From contig NZ_CP059572.1 in NCBI RefSeq assembly GCF_019175365.1, forward strand, positions 8,370,001 to 8,434,000: a stretch of DNA of 64,000 nucleotides, given 5' to 3'. How positions within the stretch are numbered: the first letter of the stretch is position 1; each line of letters begins with the position of its first letter. Below the pieces are notes generated by a model, which worked only from the letters and a program-made list of their open reading frames with translations, did not search any database and was not told the DNA's origin. The DNA is from Actinomadura graeca. Lineage in GTDB: Bacteria; Actinomycetota; Actinomycetes; Streptosporangiales; Streptosporangiaceae. Position numbers and translations under genes: made by a program. Below, one piece after another: positions 17,118 to 25,560 of this stretch.

Positions 17118-17269
17118 TTCCTGCTGGCCTGCTGCTGCCGGTGGTCGGCCGGCAGCCGTCGCTGCGGCGGGGGGCCTGGATAACGCTCGGCGGGCGGGGC
17201 GGGGCGGGGCGGGTGCTGGCCGGCCCGGGGCGGCGGGGCCGGGGCCGCCAGGCCCCGCCGCCCCCGCTC

Positions 17270-17974
17270 TCAGCAGCCGTCCCGGTCGGGGAAGGGATCG
17301 GCGGCCTGGTCGATGAGGTCCATCAGCGCGGTGCTGCGGGCCTTGAGCAGCTCCAGCGAGGCGGTCCCGGTGGACAGCGGGAGCGGGGTGGTGCCCACCA
17401 CGCACACCGTGCCCAGCACGATGCCGGTGGCCGGGTGGACCAGCGGCGCCCCGGCGTAGGTGCGGATGCCCAGCCCGTCGACCACCGCGTTCGCGGCGAA
17501 CCGGGGATAGGCGCACACGTCCGGCAGGACCAGGCCCAGGCCCCGCGCCGCCACCTCCGGGCAGAACCCGTCCTGGGTGGACATCGTCCGCTCCACCGGC
17601 TCTTGGCCCTGCGGGATGTGCAGGCCGACGAAATGCTGCCGGTCGGTGATCACGTTGACCATCGCGTAAGGAACTGCTGCGGCGGCGTGCAGCTGCCCGG
17701 CGAACGCGCGGGCCAGGTCGGCGGCGAAAGCGTCCCACCGGCCCTCGGCGCCGGTCAGACCCAGCTCGCCCAGCAGCCGCAGCCGCAGGCCGGCGGCCAG
17801 GCCGCCGTCGGGCGCGGCGGCGTCAGCCCTCGAGCCGGGGCCCGGCTCGGCGGCAAGGGCGGCGCCGGGGCCGACGCGGGGGTCAGCGCAGGGGCCTGTG
17901 CCGGGGTTGATGCCGGGGCCGGGGGTGTTGCGGGCGGGCAGCGGCGGGGTGTGCGGGCCGGTGTCGATGGTCAC
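17270..17974 (-). CDS. GAF-domain sensor protein
   Basis: 234 residues from GTG 17974, which overlaps the stop of the GTPase gene (GTGA). After a Pro/Gly/Ala-rich N-terminus of about 50 residues comes a GAF fold: AVPYAMVNVITDRQHFVGLH, DGFCPEVAARGLGLVLPDVC, FAANAVVDGLGIRTYAGAPL, then a PATGIVLGTVCVVGTTPLPL block. This is the pattern of GAF proteins that follow cvn genes and bind small ligands or sense redox. There is no kinase or DNA-binding module, so it probably feeds into the GTPase switch encoded upstream. Confidence 0.8.
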   Translation of the reverse strand: MTIDTGPHTPPLPARNTPGPGINPGTGPCADPRVGPGAALAAEPGPGSRADAAAPDGGLAAGLRLRLLGELGLTGAEGRWDAFAADLARAFAGQLHAAAAVPYAMVNVITDRQHFVGLHIPQGQEPVERTMSTQDGFCPEVAARGLGLVLPDVCAYPRFAANAVVDGLGIRTYAGAPLVHPATGIVLGTVCVVGTTPLPLSTGTASLELLKARSTALMDLIDQAADPFPDRDGC

Positions 17975-18621
17975 GGGCGGGCTCCTGTGTCCGGAGGGGA
18001 CGGGGCGGCATGAACGGGTGATGCGGGCGCGGGAGCGGGGGTGGCGTGGGGGCGGGTCAGGGCGTGTTCGACCAGGGTGATCAGCACGGTGAGGACCGAT
18101 CCGGGGTCGCGGGCGTCGCAGCCCACCACCGGAACCCCGGCGCCCAGCTGCAGGGCCTGGCCGACCTCGGCGGGGGTGTAGGGGTGGGTGCCGGGGAACC
18201 GGTTGACCGCGACCACGAACGGCACGCCACGCCCCTCGAAGTAATCGACCGCGGCGAACCCGGCGGGCAGGCGGCGGGTGTCGACCAGCACCACCGCGCC
18301 GACCGCCCCGAACGCCAGCTCGTCCCACACGAACCGGAACCGGTCCTGGCCGGGCGTGCCGAACAGGAACAACGCCATCGGCGCGGGGTCGGTGAAGCTA
18401 CGGCGGCCAAAGTCCAGCGACACCGTGGTGGTGGTCTTGCCCGCCACCCCGCTCAGGCAGTCCACCCCGCCGCCGGCAGCGGTGAGGTGTTCCTCGGTCG
18501 CCAGCGGCGCGATCTCGCTGACCGCGCCGATCAGAGTCGTCTTGCCCGCGCCCAGCCCACCGGCCACGATGATCTTCAACCGGGCCGGTGCGGGCGCCGG
18601 GCGCACCTCACACGGCTGCAT
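17971..18621 (-). CDS. Conservon-type small GTPase (CvnD-like)
   Basis: 216 residues from ATG 18621, overlapping the DUF742 gene by 14 nt. G1/Walker A is GGLGAGKTTL (21-30), G3 is LFGTPGQ (86-92) preceded by a hydrophobic strand, and VVAVNRFPGT sits where classical GTPases have NKxD. These are hallmarks of the MglA-like ATP/GTP-binding protein that is the fourth gene of conservons. Conservon proteins form a membrane-associated complex thought to resemble eukaryotic GPCR/G-protein signalling. The C-terminal 25 residues are Pro/Ala-rich. It works with the Roadblock protein next door as probable GTPase regulator. Confidence 0.88.
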   Translation of the reverse strand: MQPCEVRPAPAPARLKIIVAGGLGAGKTTLIGAVSEIAPLATEEHLTAAGGGVDCLSGVAGKTTTTVSLDFGRRSFTDPAPMALFLFGTPGQDRFRFVWDELAFGAVGAVVLVDTRRLPAGFAAVDYFEGRGVPFVVAVNRFPGTHPYTPAEVGQALQLGAGVPVVGCDARDPGSVLTVLITLVEHALTRPHATPAPAPASPVHAAPSPPDTGARP

Positions 18622-19051
18622 GATGGTTCCGCAGCCCCGCCAGCAGCGCCTCCAGCACCTGGGGCGCGGGACGGCCGGTGACCGGATCGGTGGCGGCCGC
18701 GGGCACCGCCACCGCCAGCGCACCGCAGTCCAGCAGATCCGACAAGATGATCTTGGTGACCGGGACGGGACGCCCGAGGGTGGCGGCGATCTCGGCGACC
18801 GTGCAGTCGCGCACCCGGCACAGCCCCAGCGCGTGCGCGGCCTCGGGCGCTCCGGCCGCACCCGCACCATCATCGATGCCGGCGGCGTGAGGGCCGGTGG
18901 CGTGGCCGGCGGCGCCGGGGGTCAGCACGGTGTCCAGGCGCATCGCATGCCGGGGGCGCACCCGCCCGCCGGTGAGGGCGAACGACGGCGCGGTCAGCGA
19001 CTCCACCTGGCACCACGGCCCGCCCGCGCCCGGATGCGGCGCGCCGGTCAC
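18608..19051 (-). CDS. DUF742 protein (CvnC-like)
   Basis: 147 residues. ATG 19051 overlaps the Roadblock stop (ATGA). The second half has the DUF742 winged-helix-like core (CTVAEIAATLGRPVPVTKII then LSDLLDCGALAV). The first half contains a short conserved lead (FALTGGRVRP). DUF742 proteins are the third conservon component; DNA or partner binding is plausible but not established. Confidence 0.85.
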   Translation of the reverse strand: MTGAPHPGAGGPWCQVESLTAPSFALTGGRVRPRHAMRLDTVLTPGAAGHATGPHAAGIDDGAGAAGAPEAAHALGLCRVRDCTVAEIAATLGRPVPVTKIILSDLLDCGALAVAVPAAATDPVTGRPAPQVLEALLAGLRNHHAAV

Positions 19052-19725
19052 GGCCGCCCCCCGCCATGACCGCTCCCAGCCCCAGTCCCAGTCCCGGTGC
19101 CGGTGTCGGTGCCGGTGGCGCGGGTCGCGATCAGCAGGTGCTCGGCCACGGCCCGGGTCAGCGCGCTCATCTCATGCCCGATCACGCCGGGGTCGGCATC
19201 GGGTGCGGCCAGCACCGCCAGCGCGCACCCGACCAACTCCGGCGCCGCCTCGGGCACGGTGTCCGGCTCGCCCGGCGCCGCCGCCAGCCCCTGCTGACCC
19301 GGGGTGCCCATCACGAACGTCCATCCCGCGTCGTGCTGGACCAGCACCATCCGCAAGGACCCGCCGGGCCGCCGGTTGATCCGGCCGGTGGCACCGGCGA
19401 CCGAGCACAGCGACGCAGCCGCCGCGGCCGCGATGTCGGCGTCGTCATCGCTCATACCCGCGGCCGCCAGTCTCAGCCCGTCCCGCGAGACCAGCAGCGC
19501 CGCCTCGATCGCCGGGACACGGGTGAGCAGCTCGCCCAGCAGCCACCCCAGGTCACCGCCGGGGCCCGGCACGCCCCCGGCCGCCGCCGCAGCTGGCTCG
19601 GCCGGTAACGCGGCAGGCGCGGCGGGCAACGCGGCGGGCGCGGCGGGCGGCGCATCAGGCAACCCGGCCGGGGATCCGGCAGGGGACGCGGCAGGCGGCC
19701 TGGCGGGCGGCGGGGGAGTGGTCAT
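19048..19725 (-). CDS. Roadblock/LC7 domain protein (CvnB-like)
   Basis: 225 residues with a Roadblock/LC7 domain at about 70-190: WLLGELLTRVPAIEAALLVS, RDGLRLAAAGMSDDDADIAA, then GGSLRMVLVQHDAGWTFVMG. The first 55 residues are an unusually long Ala/Pro tract built of PAALPA-like steps, longer than in typical CvnB proteins (about 140 residues). Roadblock proteins modulate the partner GTPase encoded two genes downstream. The C-terminus carries a Thr/Gly repeat (GTDTGTGTGTGAGS), probably disordered. Confidence 0.85.
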   Translation of the reverse strand: MTTPPPPARPPAASPAGSPAGLPDAPPAAPAALPAAPAALPAEPAAAAAGGVPGPGGDLGWLLGELLTRVPAIEAALLVSRDGLRLAAAGMSDDDADIAAAAAASLCSVAGATGRINRRPGGSLRMVLVQHDAGWTFVMGTPGQQGLAAAPGEPDTVPEAAPELVGCALAVLAAPDADPGVIGHEMSALTRAVAEHLLIATRATGTDTGTGTGTGAGSGHGGGRP

Positions 19726-19795
19726 CGGTGGCTCCTGCGGGTGGCGCCGGACCCGGGACCGGGCACGGCCGGACGGCAGAGGGAGGTGGGGGCGG

Positions 19796-21328
19796 TCATG
19801 GCGCCAGATCCCCCGAAGGTGCAGAGGAGTCCTGCTTCGGGGGGCCTTGCTGCGGGGGGTCCTGCTCGCCGCGCCGCCGGGGAGGACGGGTGGCCGCGAT
19901 GAACGCGGCCATCAACGCCGGGTCGGGATCGCGGACCGGCGCGGCCCCCCGCGCCGGTCCGGAGCCCGGTACGGCTGAGCCCTGCCCGGAACTCTGTGCG
20001 GAACTCCGTCCGGGGGCGGGGTCCTGCGCTGCGCGTCCGCCCGCGCCGCGCTGCGGCAGCACCGGCCGCGCACCGTCGACCTCAGACAAGGCCTCGGGCG
20101 ACGGTGCGGGCGGCGGGGAGCCGGACCCGGCGGGTCCGGCCGCAGCCGCCGGGCGGTGTGGTCGCCCGGTGGCCGCGGGGACTGCCCCCGCCCCGGCGGG
20201 CCAGGCGAGGGAGCGCGGGGGGACGGGGGCCACCAGCAGCGCGGCCGGTATCTCGACCACCGCGCAGGTGCCCCAGGCGTCACCGCGGCGGGGGAGCAGG
20301 GTGATGGTGATGCCGTGGCGTTGCGCGACCAAGGCGGCCACCAGCAGCCCGATCTGCCCGGCCCGGACCTGCTCGTGCACATCGACCAGGTCCGGCAGGG
20401 CCAGCAGCCGGTTCAGCGCGGTCCGCTTGCCCACCGAGATCGGCAGCCCGTGATCGGCGATCTCGATGTTCAGGCCCACCGGCGTGCGGGCCGCGCAGAT
20501 CCTCACCTGGGTGTCGGGGGGCGAGAACACCGTGGCGTTCTCGGCCAGCTCGGCCAGCATCAAGATCACATCGGCGGCGTGACCCGGTAACGCCACGGCA
20601 CTGCCCGCCGGCGCCACCCGGATCCGGGAGAAGTGCTCGACCTCGGCCACCGCCTGACGCAAAACCGTCGCCAGCGGCACCGGCAGCCGCGCGGTCCGCC
20701 CCGCCTGGCCGCTCAGCACCGCCAGCCGCCCGGTCAGCCGCATGATTCGCGTCGCCAGGTGATCGATCCCGAACAGCCGGTGCAGCAGCTCAGGATTTTC
20801 CACGCCATCCTCCACCGCCTTCAGCTGCGACAGCAGCCGGTGGGTCAGCGTCGTCAGCGGCCTGCCCACGCAGGAGAGCATCGGCGCCTCGGCCCCGCCA
20901 CCGCCCGGGCCAGGGGCGGTCCCAGCCGCCGACATCAGCGAGGCGTGCTCCAGGCGGGCGCGGGTGGCCTGTTCGGCCTCGATCGCCGCGGCGATCGCCG
21001 CCGCCGCACCACCGGCATCCTCGGCCGGGCAGAACGGCTGAAACCAGTGCGCCGTCGGCCAGTGCCCGCGCAACCCCCGCAGCCAATGCCAGTACAACCC
21101 AGCCGACGGGCCCGGCCCCGGCAGCAACACCACGCACCGCCCGGCCGAGGGCACCACCTCCGCCTGGTGCGCCGTCACCGTCATCGCATCCAGATCCGCC
21201 AGCGCCGACCCGGCCCGCCGCCCGGCAGCACGCAACCCCAGCCCGGCCAGGCACTCCACCAGCCGGGTGGCGTACCCATCCAGGTCACCACCCGACCGCG
21301 CCCGCGTCGACGGGCCCGCGGCGATCAC
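19796..21328 (-). CDS. Conservon histidine-kinase-like protein (CvnA-like), apparently soluble
   Basis: 510 residues from GTG 21328, overlapping the stop of the HAD-like gene. A HATPase_c module lies around residues 240-370: N-box LMLAELAENATVFSPPDTQV, then IEIADHGLPIS (G1-like) and a terminal strand around GTCAVVEIPAA. The preceding helices (PLTTLTHRLLSQLKAVEDG, LFGIDHLATRIMRLTGRLAV) form the dimerisation part. Conservon CvnA proteins usually have membrane segments and an extracellular sensor; none is visible here. The N-terminal 150 residues are a different soluble domain. The C-terminal 130 residues are Pro/Gly/Ala-rich. It is the lead conservon gene and is separated from Roadblock by 70 bp. 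Confidence 0.8.
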   Translation of the reverse strand: MIAAGPSTRARSGGDLDGYATRLVECLAGLGLRAAGRRAGSALADLDAMTVTAHQAEVVPSAGRCVVLLPGPGPSAGLYWHWLRGLRGHWPTAHWFQPFCPAEDAGGAAAAIAAAIEAEQATRARLEHASLMSAAGTAPGPGGGGAEAPMLSCVGRPLTTLTHRLLSQLKAVEDGVENPELLHRLFGIDHLATRIMRLTGRLAVLSGQAGRTARLPVPLATVLRQAVAEVEHFSRIRVAPAGSAVALPGHAADVILMLAELAENATVFSPPDTQVRICAARTPVGLNIEIADHGLPISVGKRTALNRLLALPDLVDVHEQVRAGQIGLLVAALVAQRHGITITLLPRRGDAWGTCAVVEIPAALLVAPVPPRSLAWPAGAGAVPAATGRPHRPAAAAGPAGSGSPPPAPSPEALSEVDGARPVLPQRGAGGRAAQDPAPGRSSAQSSGQGSAVPGSGPARGAAPVRDPDPALMAAFIAATRPPRRRGEQDPPQQGPPKQDSSAPSGDLAP

Positions 21329-21948
21329 CGGGCCCTCCCCGCCGCCCGCGCGAACAGCCCCGGCAGCTCCGCCACATGCCCGATCACCGGCACACTCGCC
21401 GGAATCTGCAGTGTCGGAGCGGACGGTGTCACCAGCACCGCGCGCATCCCCGCCGCCACCGCCGGACCGATATCGGTCTCCACTCGGTGCCCGACGTAGC
21501 AGACCTCGGCCGCCACGCACCCGCCCGCCGCCGCGACCACCATGTCGAAGAAGACACGATCGGGCTTGGCCACACCGATGTGCTCGCTCTCGACCACGGC
21601 GTCCAGCAGCTCATCGACGCCCGCCGCGGCCAGTTGCTGCTCGCGAGACTGACCGGGCAGCGTATTAGAGGCCACCAGCACCCCCAGGCCCAACCCGGCC
21701 AGGACCTGCACCGCCTCCGCGGCCGCCGGATCTACCGGCAACGACTCCTGCCTGAGCAGCCTGCTCTCAGCAAGAGCAACCGCCACAAAGCCCTCATAGC
21801 CCTGCGGAAAGTCGACCCTGCTGCCGGGGACCTGGGCATCAAGCACCCCGCCATAGCCCAGCGCGACATTACGGATCGGCGGCGACCAACTCGCGGCGCG
21901 CCCGATCGCGGTCGCCCCTTCAACGCGTCCTGGCTGGGACTGTCTCAC
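21325..21948 (-). CDS. HAD-superfamily-like protein lacking the nucleophile aspartate
   Basis: 207 residues from GTG 21948, preceded by GGAGG with 6-nt spacing; the longer frame to 22059 has no such support. HAD motif I should read (F)D-GGVL but reads ALGYGGVLD, so the nucleophile Asp is Gly. Motif II (LVASNT) and motif III (Lys in GVAKPDRVFF) are present. Motif IV reads YVGHRVETDI, with His for the first Asp. The fold looks intact but phosphatase chemistry is doubtful. As first gene of the conservon operon, coupled to the kinase-like gene by GTGA, it may serve as a phospho-ligand binding or regulatory subunit. Confidence 0.75.
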   Translation of the reverse strand: MRQSQPGRVEGATAIGRAASWSPPIRNVALGYGGVLDAQVPGSRVDFPQGYEGFVAVALAESRLLRQESLPVDPAAAEAVQVLAGLGLGVLVASNTLPGQSREQQLAAAGVDELLDAVVESEHIGVAKPDRVFFDMVVAAAGGCVAAEVCYVGHRVETDIGPAVAAGMRAVLVTPSAPTLQIPASVPVIGHVAELPGLFARAAGRAR

Positions 21949-22127
21949 CGAACGCCTCCGATCGGTTGCCGCTGCAAAGTGGGCGTATCGAGCGTGCGGG
22001 AACAGCGGGCGGCAACCAACGCCGGAGCGGCCTACCGCCGCCGACCCCGGATAGGCCACATTGGCCTCATCGACCGAAGAGCAATGGCTACGGTGAGTGC
22101 GACAGCCGTGACCGATGGAGGAGGACC
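21949..22127. promoter_or_regulatory. Divergent promoter region between the conservon operon and the XRE regulator
   Basis: 179 bp between GTG 21948 (minus) and GTG 22128 (plus), each with a strong Shine-Dalgarno sequence (GGAGG and GGAGGAGGA). It must carry promoters for both units. No clear -35/-10 pair could be fixed by eye. The XRE regulator is the natural candidate to bind here. Confidence 0.5.
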
Positions 22128-23579
22128 GTGGCTGAACAAGCGGGCGATCGGGTCTGTCCGGCGTGCCGCATCACAAGATTGAGCCGTTACAACCCCGATC
22201 CGCTCTGCGGGGCATGTCTCGTGGCCGTGCGCAATGGGACCGGGGTGACACCATTGTGGCTCTGGGATTCGGTGCCGCTGCGCAACGCTCTTGCCCGAGT
22301 GGATATGGCAGCCGTGATGGCGATCTTGCGCGGGGCGGCCAGGATGAGCCAGCTCGATTTCGGGCATATCCTGGGTTGGTCCCAGTCGGTGGTCACAAAG
22401 ATCGAACGCCGGAAGCGTGACACCTTCCACGACATCCGGGAGATCGTGCGCGTAGCCGACCTTTTAGACATGCCACGTCAAGCCCTTCTGCCACTCGTCA
22501 CAGGTTGTGCAGACTCCAGGCTGGTGACCGACCAGGATACTGCCTTCTGGGAGGACGCCATGGAGCCGCTCGCGCGGATGGGACGACGAGGGTTCAACGT
22601 AATGATCTCCGGCCTGGCGCTGGCGGCCGTTGTTCCGCCGGACAGGATCGACCGCGGACACATCCGATACCTCCAGGCTAGCCTTGAACGGCTACGCGGC
22701 CAGGCAGCCAGCATTGGCGGCATGCCCCTGCGGACACAGGCGACGCGCTTGTTCTCTCGCGCGCGGGCGATGCTGGATGAATCGGACTACACCGAGCAGG
22801 TCGGCCGCGAATTGCTGGTCGTCACGGCCGACCTCGCCCTAGTCACCGGATGGCTCGCCTACGACTCAGGCGACCAGGCCTGCGCACGGGCCTTCTACAC
22901 CGAGGCCGCAACGCTCGCCGGGGGCGCTGACGATGCCCAGCTACTGGTGCACATTTACGCCAACATGGCCCAGCAGTCCACATACCTGGCCCGTGCCACC
23001 GGTAACCGCGGCGCCGCCCGCGAAGCCCTGCGGTTCCTCGACCGAGCTGCCGACTCCGCCCGATACCTGCCCTCCCCGACTCTGCAGGCCCTCCTCGCGC
23101 TGCGCCGAGCACTTCCCCACGCCCAGCTCGGTGATGCCACTGCCTATAAAACGGCAATCGCCAAGGCGCGGCGGGACATCGACCGCGGCCCGCACGATAG
23201 TGATCAACCCTGGACCGCGTTCATCAGCCACTCCGAGATCACAGGACACGAAGCGATGGCAGCCCAATACGACCGCCCCGGCCACGCCGCCGAGCTCTAC
23301 CGCTCGGTGCTGAAAGACACCGCTCGCACGCCCCACGACCTCGCCTTCTATAGTGCTGCGCTCGCTGGTGCCCTCTGTTCCGCCGGAGATCACCGCGGTG
23401 CCATCACCCAGGGCCTTCACGTCGTCGATGGCTTGGGAAACACGATGAGTTCTATGCGCGTGCTCGACAGACTCCGCCCGATACGCGATATCGTCGGTCC
23501 GCCGATTCCCGACGATGCCCAGGAATTTTGCCGTCAGTTCGACACTGCGGCGCGCACGCTCACTGTGGCGGCGGCATGA
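22128..23579 (+). CDS. XRE-family regulator with Cys motif and TPR-like sensor
   Basis: 483 residues from GTG 22128, after GGAGGAGGA at about 22117-22125. Residues 9-35 hold two Cys pairs (CPACRITRL and LCGACLVAV), a possible zinc ribbon. The HTH follows (MSQLDFGHILGWSQSVVTKI, then ERRKRDTF). The remaining 350 residues are helical TPR-like repeats (TGWLAYDSGDQACARAFYTE, ANMAQQSTYLARATGNRGAA), as in actinomycete regulators that sense a ligand or peptide. It is coupled to the GNAT gene by ATGA overlap and divergent from the conservon operon, so it may control either or both. Confidence 0.85.
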   Translation: MAEQAGDRVCPACRITRLSRYNPDPLCGACLVAVRNGTGVTPLWLWDSVPLRNALARVDMAAVMAILRGAARMSQLDFGHILGWSQSVVTKIERRKRDTFHDIREIVRVADLLDMPRQALLPLVTGCADSRLVTDQDTAFWEDAMEPLARMGRRGFNVMISGLALAAVVPPDRIDRGHIRYLQASLERLRGQAASIGGMPLRTQATRLFSRARAMLDESDYTEQVGRELLVVTADLALVTGWLAYDSGDQACARAFYTEAATLAGGADDAQLLVHIYANMAQQSTYLARATGNRGAAREALRFLDRAADSARYLPSPTLQALLALRRALPHAQLGDATAYKTAIAKARRDIDRGPHDSDQPWTAFISHSEITGHEAMAAQYDRPGHAAELYRSVLKDTARTPHDLAFYSAALAGALCSAGDHRGAITQGLHVVDGLGNTMSSMRVLDRLRPIRDIVGPPIPDDAQEFCRQFDTAARTLTVAAA

Positions 23580-24187
23580 ACACAGATCGTGTCCCCGGAG
23601 CAACGCCCGGCGATGTGACGCTGCGTAGGTTCAACGCCACCGGTGCCCGCGCTCAGCGCGAGGTGGTTTCCCAGATCCACCGCGGCGCCTACGCCGAGCG
23701 CATCGCTGCTGGAAGCCAGTTCGACAGTGTCGAGGCGTTCATGAACCGCTTCGACGTCTACGTTCAGCGCGAAGGCTTCGACCTCGTCATCGCCTACGAC
23801 AACACCGGCCCGGATGCGCGGCCGGTCGGTCAGACATGGGGCTGGCCCCTGGGCCCGCAGACCGCCTGGTGGAAGGGACTGGAGATCCCGCCTGAGCCCT
23901 CCTTTACAGAAGAAGACGGCAGCCGCACCTTCGCACTGTCGGAGATCATGGTCTGCCGCCCCTGGACCGGCCGCGGCATCGCCCACGCCCTCCACGACGC
24001 GCTCCTGCGCCCCCGCACCGAACAGCGCGCCACACTGCTCGTACGACCGGACAATCCCGCCTACGCCATCTACACGCGATGGGGCTGGCGCAAAGCAACC
24101 CAGCTTCGTCCCGGCCTACCCGACGCCCCCCTCATGGACGTTCTGATCATGCAGCTTCCACTTGCCCCGCCCGGTCCCGAACACTGA
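23576..24187 (+). CDS. GNAT-family N-acetyltransferase
   Basis: 203 residues. ATG 23576 overlaps the regulator's TGA. The acetyl-CoA binding signature is visible at about 125-150: SEIMVCRPWTGRGIAHALHD (R/Q-x-x-G-x-G/A), followed by ATLLVRPDNPAYAIYTRWGW, the usual beta5 strand and Y-x-x-x-G region. The substrate is unknown. Coupling with the XRE regulator suggests a self-contained regulatory/resistance or modification pair. Confidence 0.82.
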   Translation: MNTDRVPGATPGDVTLRRFNATGARAQREVVSQIHRGAYAERIAAGSQFDSVEAFMNRFDVYVQREGFDLVIAYDNTGPDARPVGQTWGWPLGPQTAWWKGLEIPPEPSFTEEDGSRTFALSEIMVCRPWTGRGIAHALHDALLRPRTEQRATLLVRPDNPAYAIYTRWGWRKATQLRPGLPDAPLMDVLIMQLPLAPPGPEH

Positions 24188-24697
24188 TCGCATCACCGCA
24201 AGACAGTCACATCCACCGTTGAAGGCACGCGTGGGCCGCAGCCCCGCCCAGTGGATGCTCTTCGCTGGTCACCGATCTCGCAGACCCCGCGCATCGTGGA
24301 GTTCGAGCCTGATGCAAACCCCGGACAGGATCGCTAGCAAGTGTGGGTGAGGGTCGTCGTGGCGCAAGTTGTACAGTGTCGGCGCCAGCCCGGTAACCGC
24401 GACCGCGGCGCCGACCGGCTGCCACACGTCCGGGCCAGCCACACGCCACCGTCCCCCCGACTGCCCTGGGCCACGTGCCCCTTTCGACGCGGCCAGCAGG
24501 ACGGACGGTCGTTAACCCTGCCCGGTGTCGACACCGCTTCTGGCGCCTGCCGACGAGGCCCCGACATAGGCGCCCGTATCAGTGCTTTCGTCGATAACCA
24601 GGCTGCGCCTCAGCGGGACCGGCGGATGCCCTGATGCATGGCGTTCTTCCGCCAGAGAGACGCGCAGACTGCTGCGCGCGCCTTGGGAGTGATTGCA
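24188..24697. other. 510-bp gap before the radical SAM gene
   Basis: Only short ORFs with shadow-like composition. I looked for a small precursor-peptide gene with a ribosome binding site and found none convincing. A 97-residue frame at 24341-24634 has no family signature. Confidence 0.4.
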
Positions 24698-25555
24698 ATG
24701 AAGCCGTTCGAGGATACTGCCGGTGCTGTCCCCCGCATGCTGTGGCTCGAGCTGGGGACCCTCTGCCAGCTTGCGTGCCGTCATTGCTACAACGACTCCG
24801 GTGCCGACGGCGATCATGGTGTGATGACCGTGGACGACTGGCGGCGCGCCATCGGCGAGGCCGCCGATCTCGGTACCTGCTTGGTGCAGTTCATCGGGGG
24901 CGAGCCGACCTTGCATCCCGGCCTGCCCGTCCTCATCGGCGCGACCCGAAGGGCAGGCCTGCAGGTGGAGGTGTACAGCAACCTGGTCCACCTCACCGAG
25001 CCAGTGTGGACGGCCCTGGCCCAGGAGGGGGTCCGGCTCGCCACCAGCTTCTACAGCGATGACCCGGACGAGCACCGCCAGATCACCGGCCGCGACACCC
25101 ACCGGCAGACCCGCATCAACATTGTCCGCGCCGTGGAGCTGGGCATCCCGGTCCGCGCCGGCATCGTGGAGGTCCTGGACGGGCAGCGCACCGCCCAGGC
25201 ACGTGCCATGCTGGCCGCGATGGGGGTGCAGCATGTCGGCTCGGACCGTGTCCGGCCGTTCGGCCGCGCCGCCCCCGCAGGCGGCCACGACCCTGGCGAA
25301 TTATGCGGCCACTGCGGGCGGGGCAACGCGGTGGTCCTGGCCTCCGGCTCTCTCGCGCCGTGCCCGATGTCGCGGTGGATGGCACACGGCGACGTCCGCA
25401 CCAGCCCGCTGGCCGGACTCCTGGAGGAGACCTGGAGGCGCGCCCGGGACCAGATCGCGCCCGCGCACGCCGGGTGCGGCCCGCACGACGGCTGCCAGCC
25501 GCCCTGCGAACCACAAAAGTGCGACCCCGACATCCCCTGCACGCCCGAGGACTGA
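24698..25555 (+). CDS. Radical SAM protein with Cys-rich C-terminus
   Basis: 285 residues from ATG 24698, with GGGAG 8 nt upstream; the longer frame from 24638 lacks this. The 4Fe-4S motif is C23-x3-C27-x2-C30 (LCQLACRHCYN), then the GGEPTLHP motif. The C-terminal part carries further Cys residues (LCGHCGRGN, APCPMSRW, then CGPHDGCQPPCEPQKCDPD), suggesting an auxiliary, SPASM-like cluster. Such enzymes often modify ribosomal peptides or act as maturases. The stop is 5 bp before the PIMT-like methyltransferase, so they form a pair. Two pieces of a second copy of this gene lie at 28291 and 29299. Confidence 0.85.
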   Translation: MKPFEDTAGAVPRMLWLELGTLCQLACRHCYNDSGADGDHGVMTVDDWRRAIGEAADLGTCLVQFIGGEPTLHPGLPVLIGATRRAGLQVEVYSNLVHLTEPVWTALAQEGVRLATSFYSDDPDEHRQITGRDTHRQTRINIVRAVELGIPVRAGIVEVLDGQRTAQARAMLAAMGVQHVGSDRVRPFGRAAPAGGHDPGELCGHCGRGNAVVLASGSLAPCPMSRWMAHGDVRTSPLAGLLEETWRRARDQIAPAHAGCGPHDGCQPPCEPQKCDPDIPCTPED

Positions 25556-25560
25556 ACGAG

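Noticed and set aside
15942..17183. 413-codon plus-strand ORF opposite the acyl-CoA dehydrogenase-like gene
   Set aside because: Antisense shadow with atypical composition; the minus strand has clear ACAD blocks.
24341..24634. 97-codon ORF as a RiPP precursor for the radical SAM gene
   Set aside because: Arg/Pro-rich, no leader/core look, no ribosome binding site.
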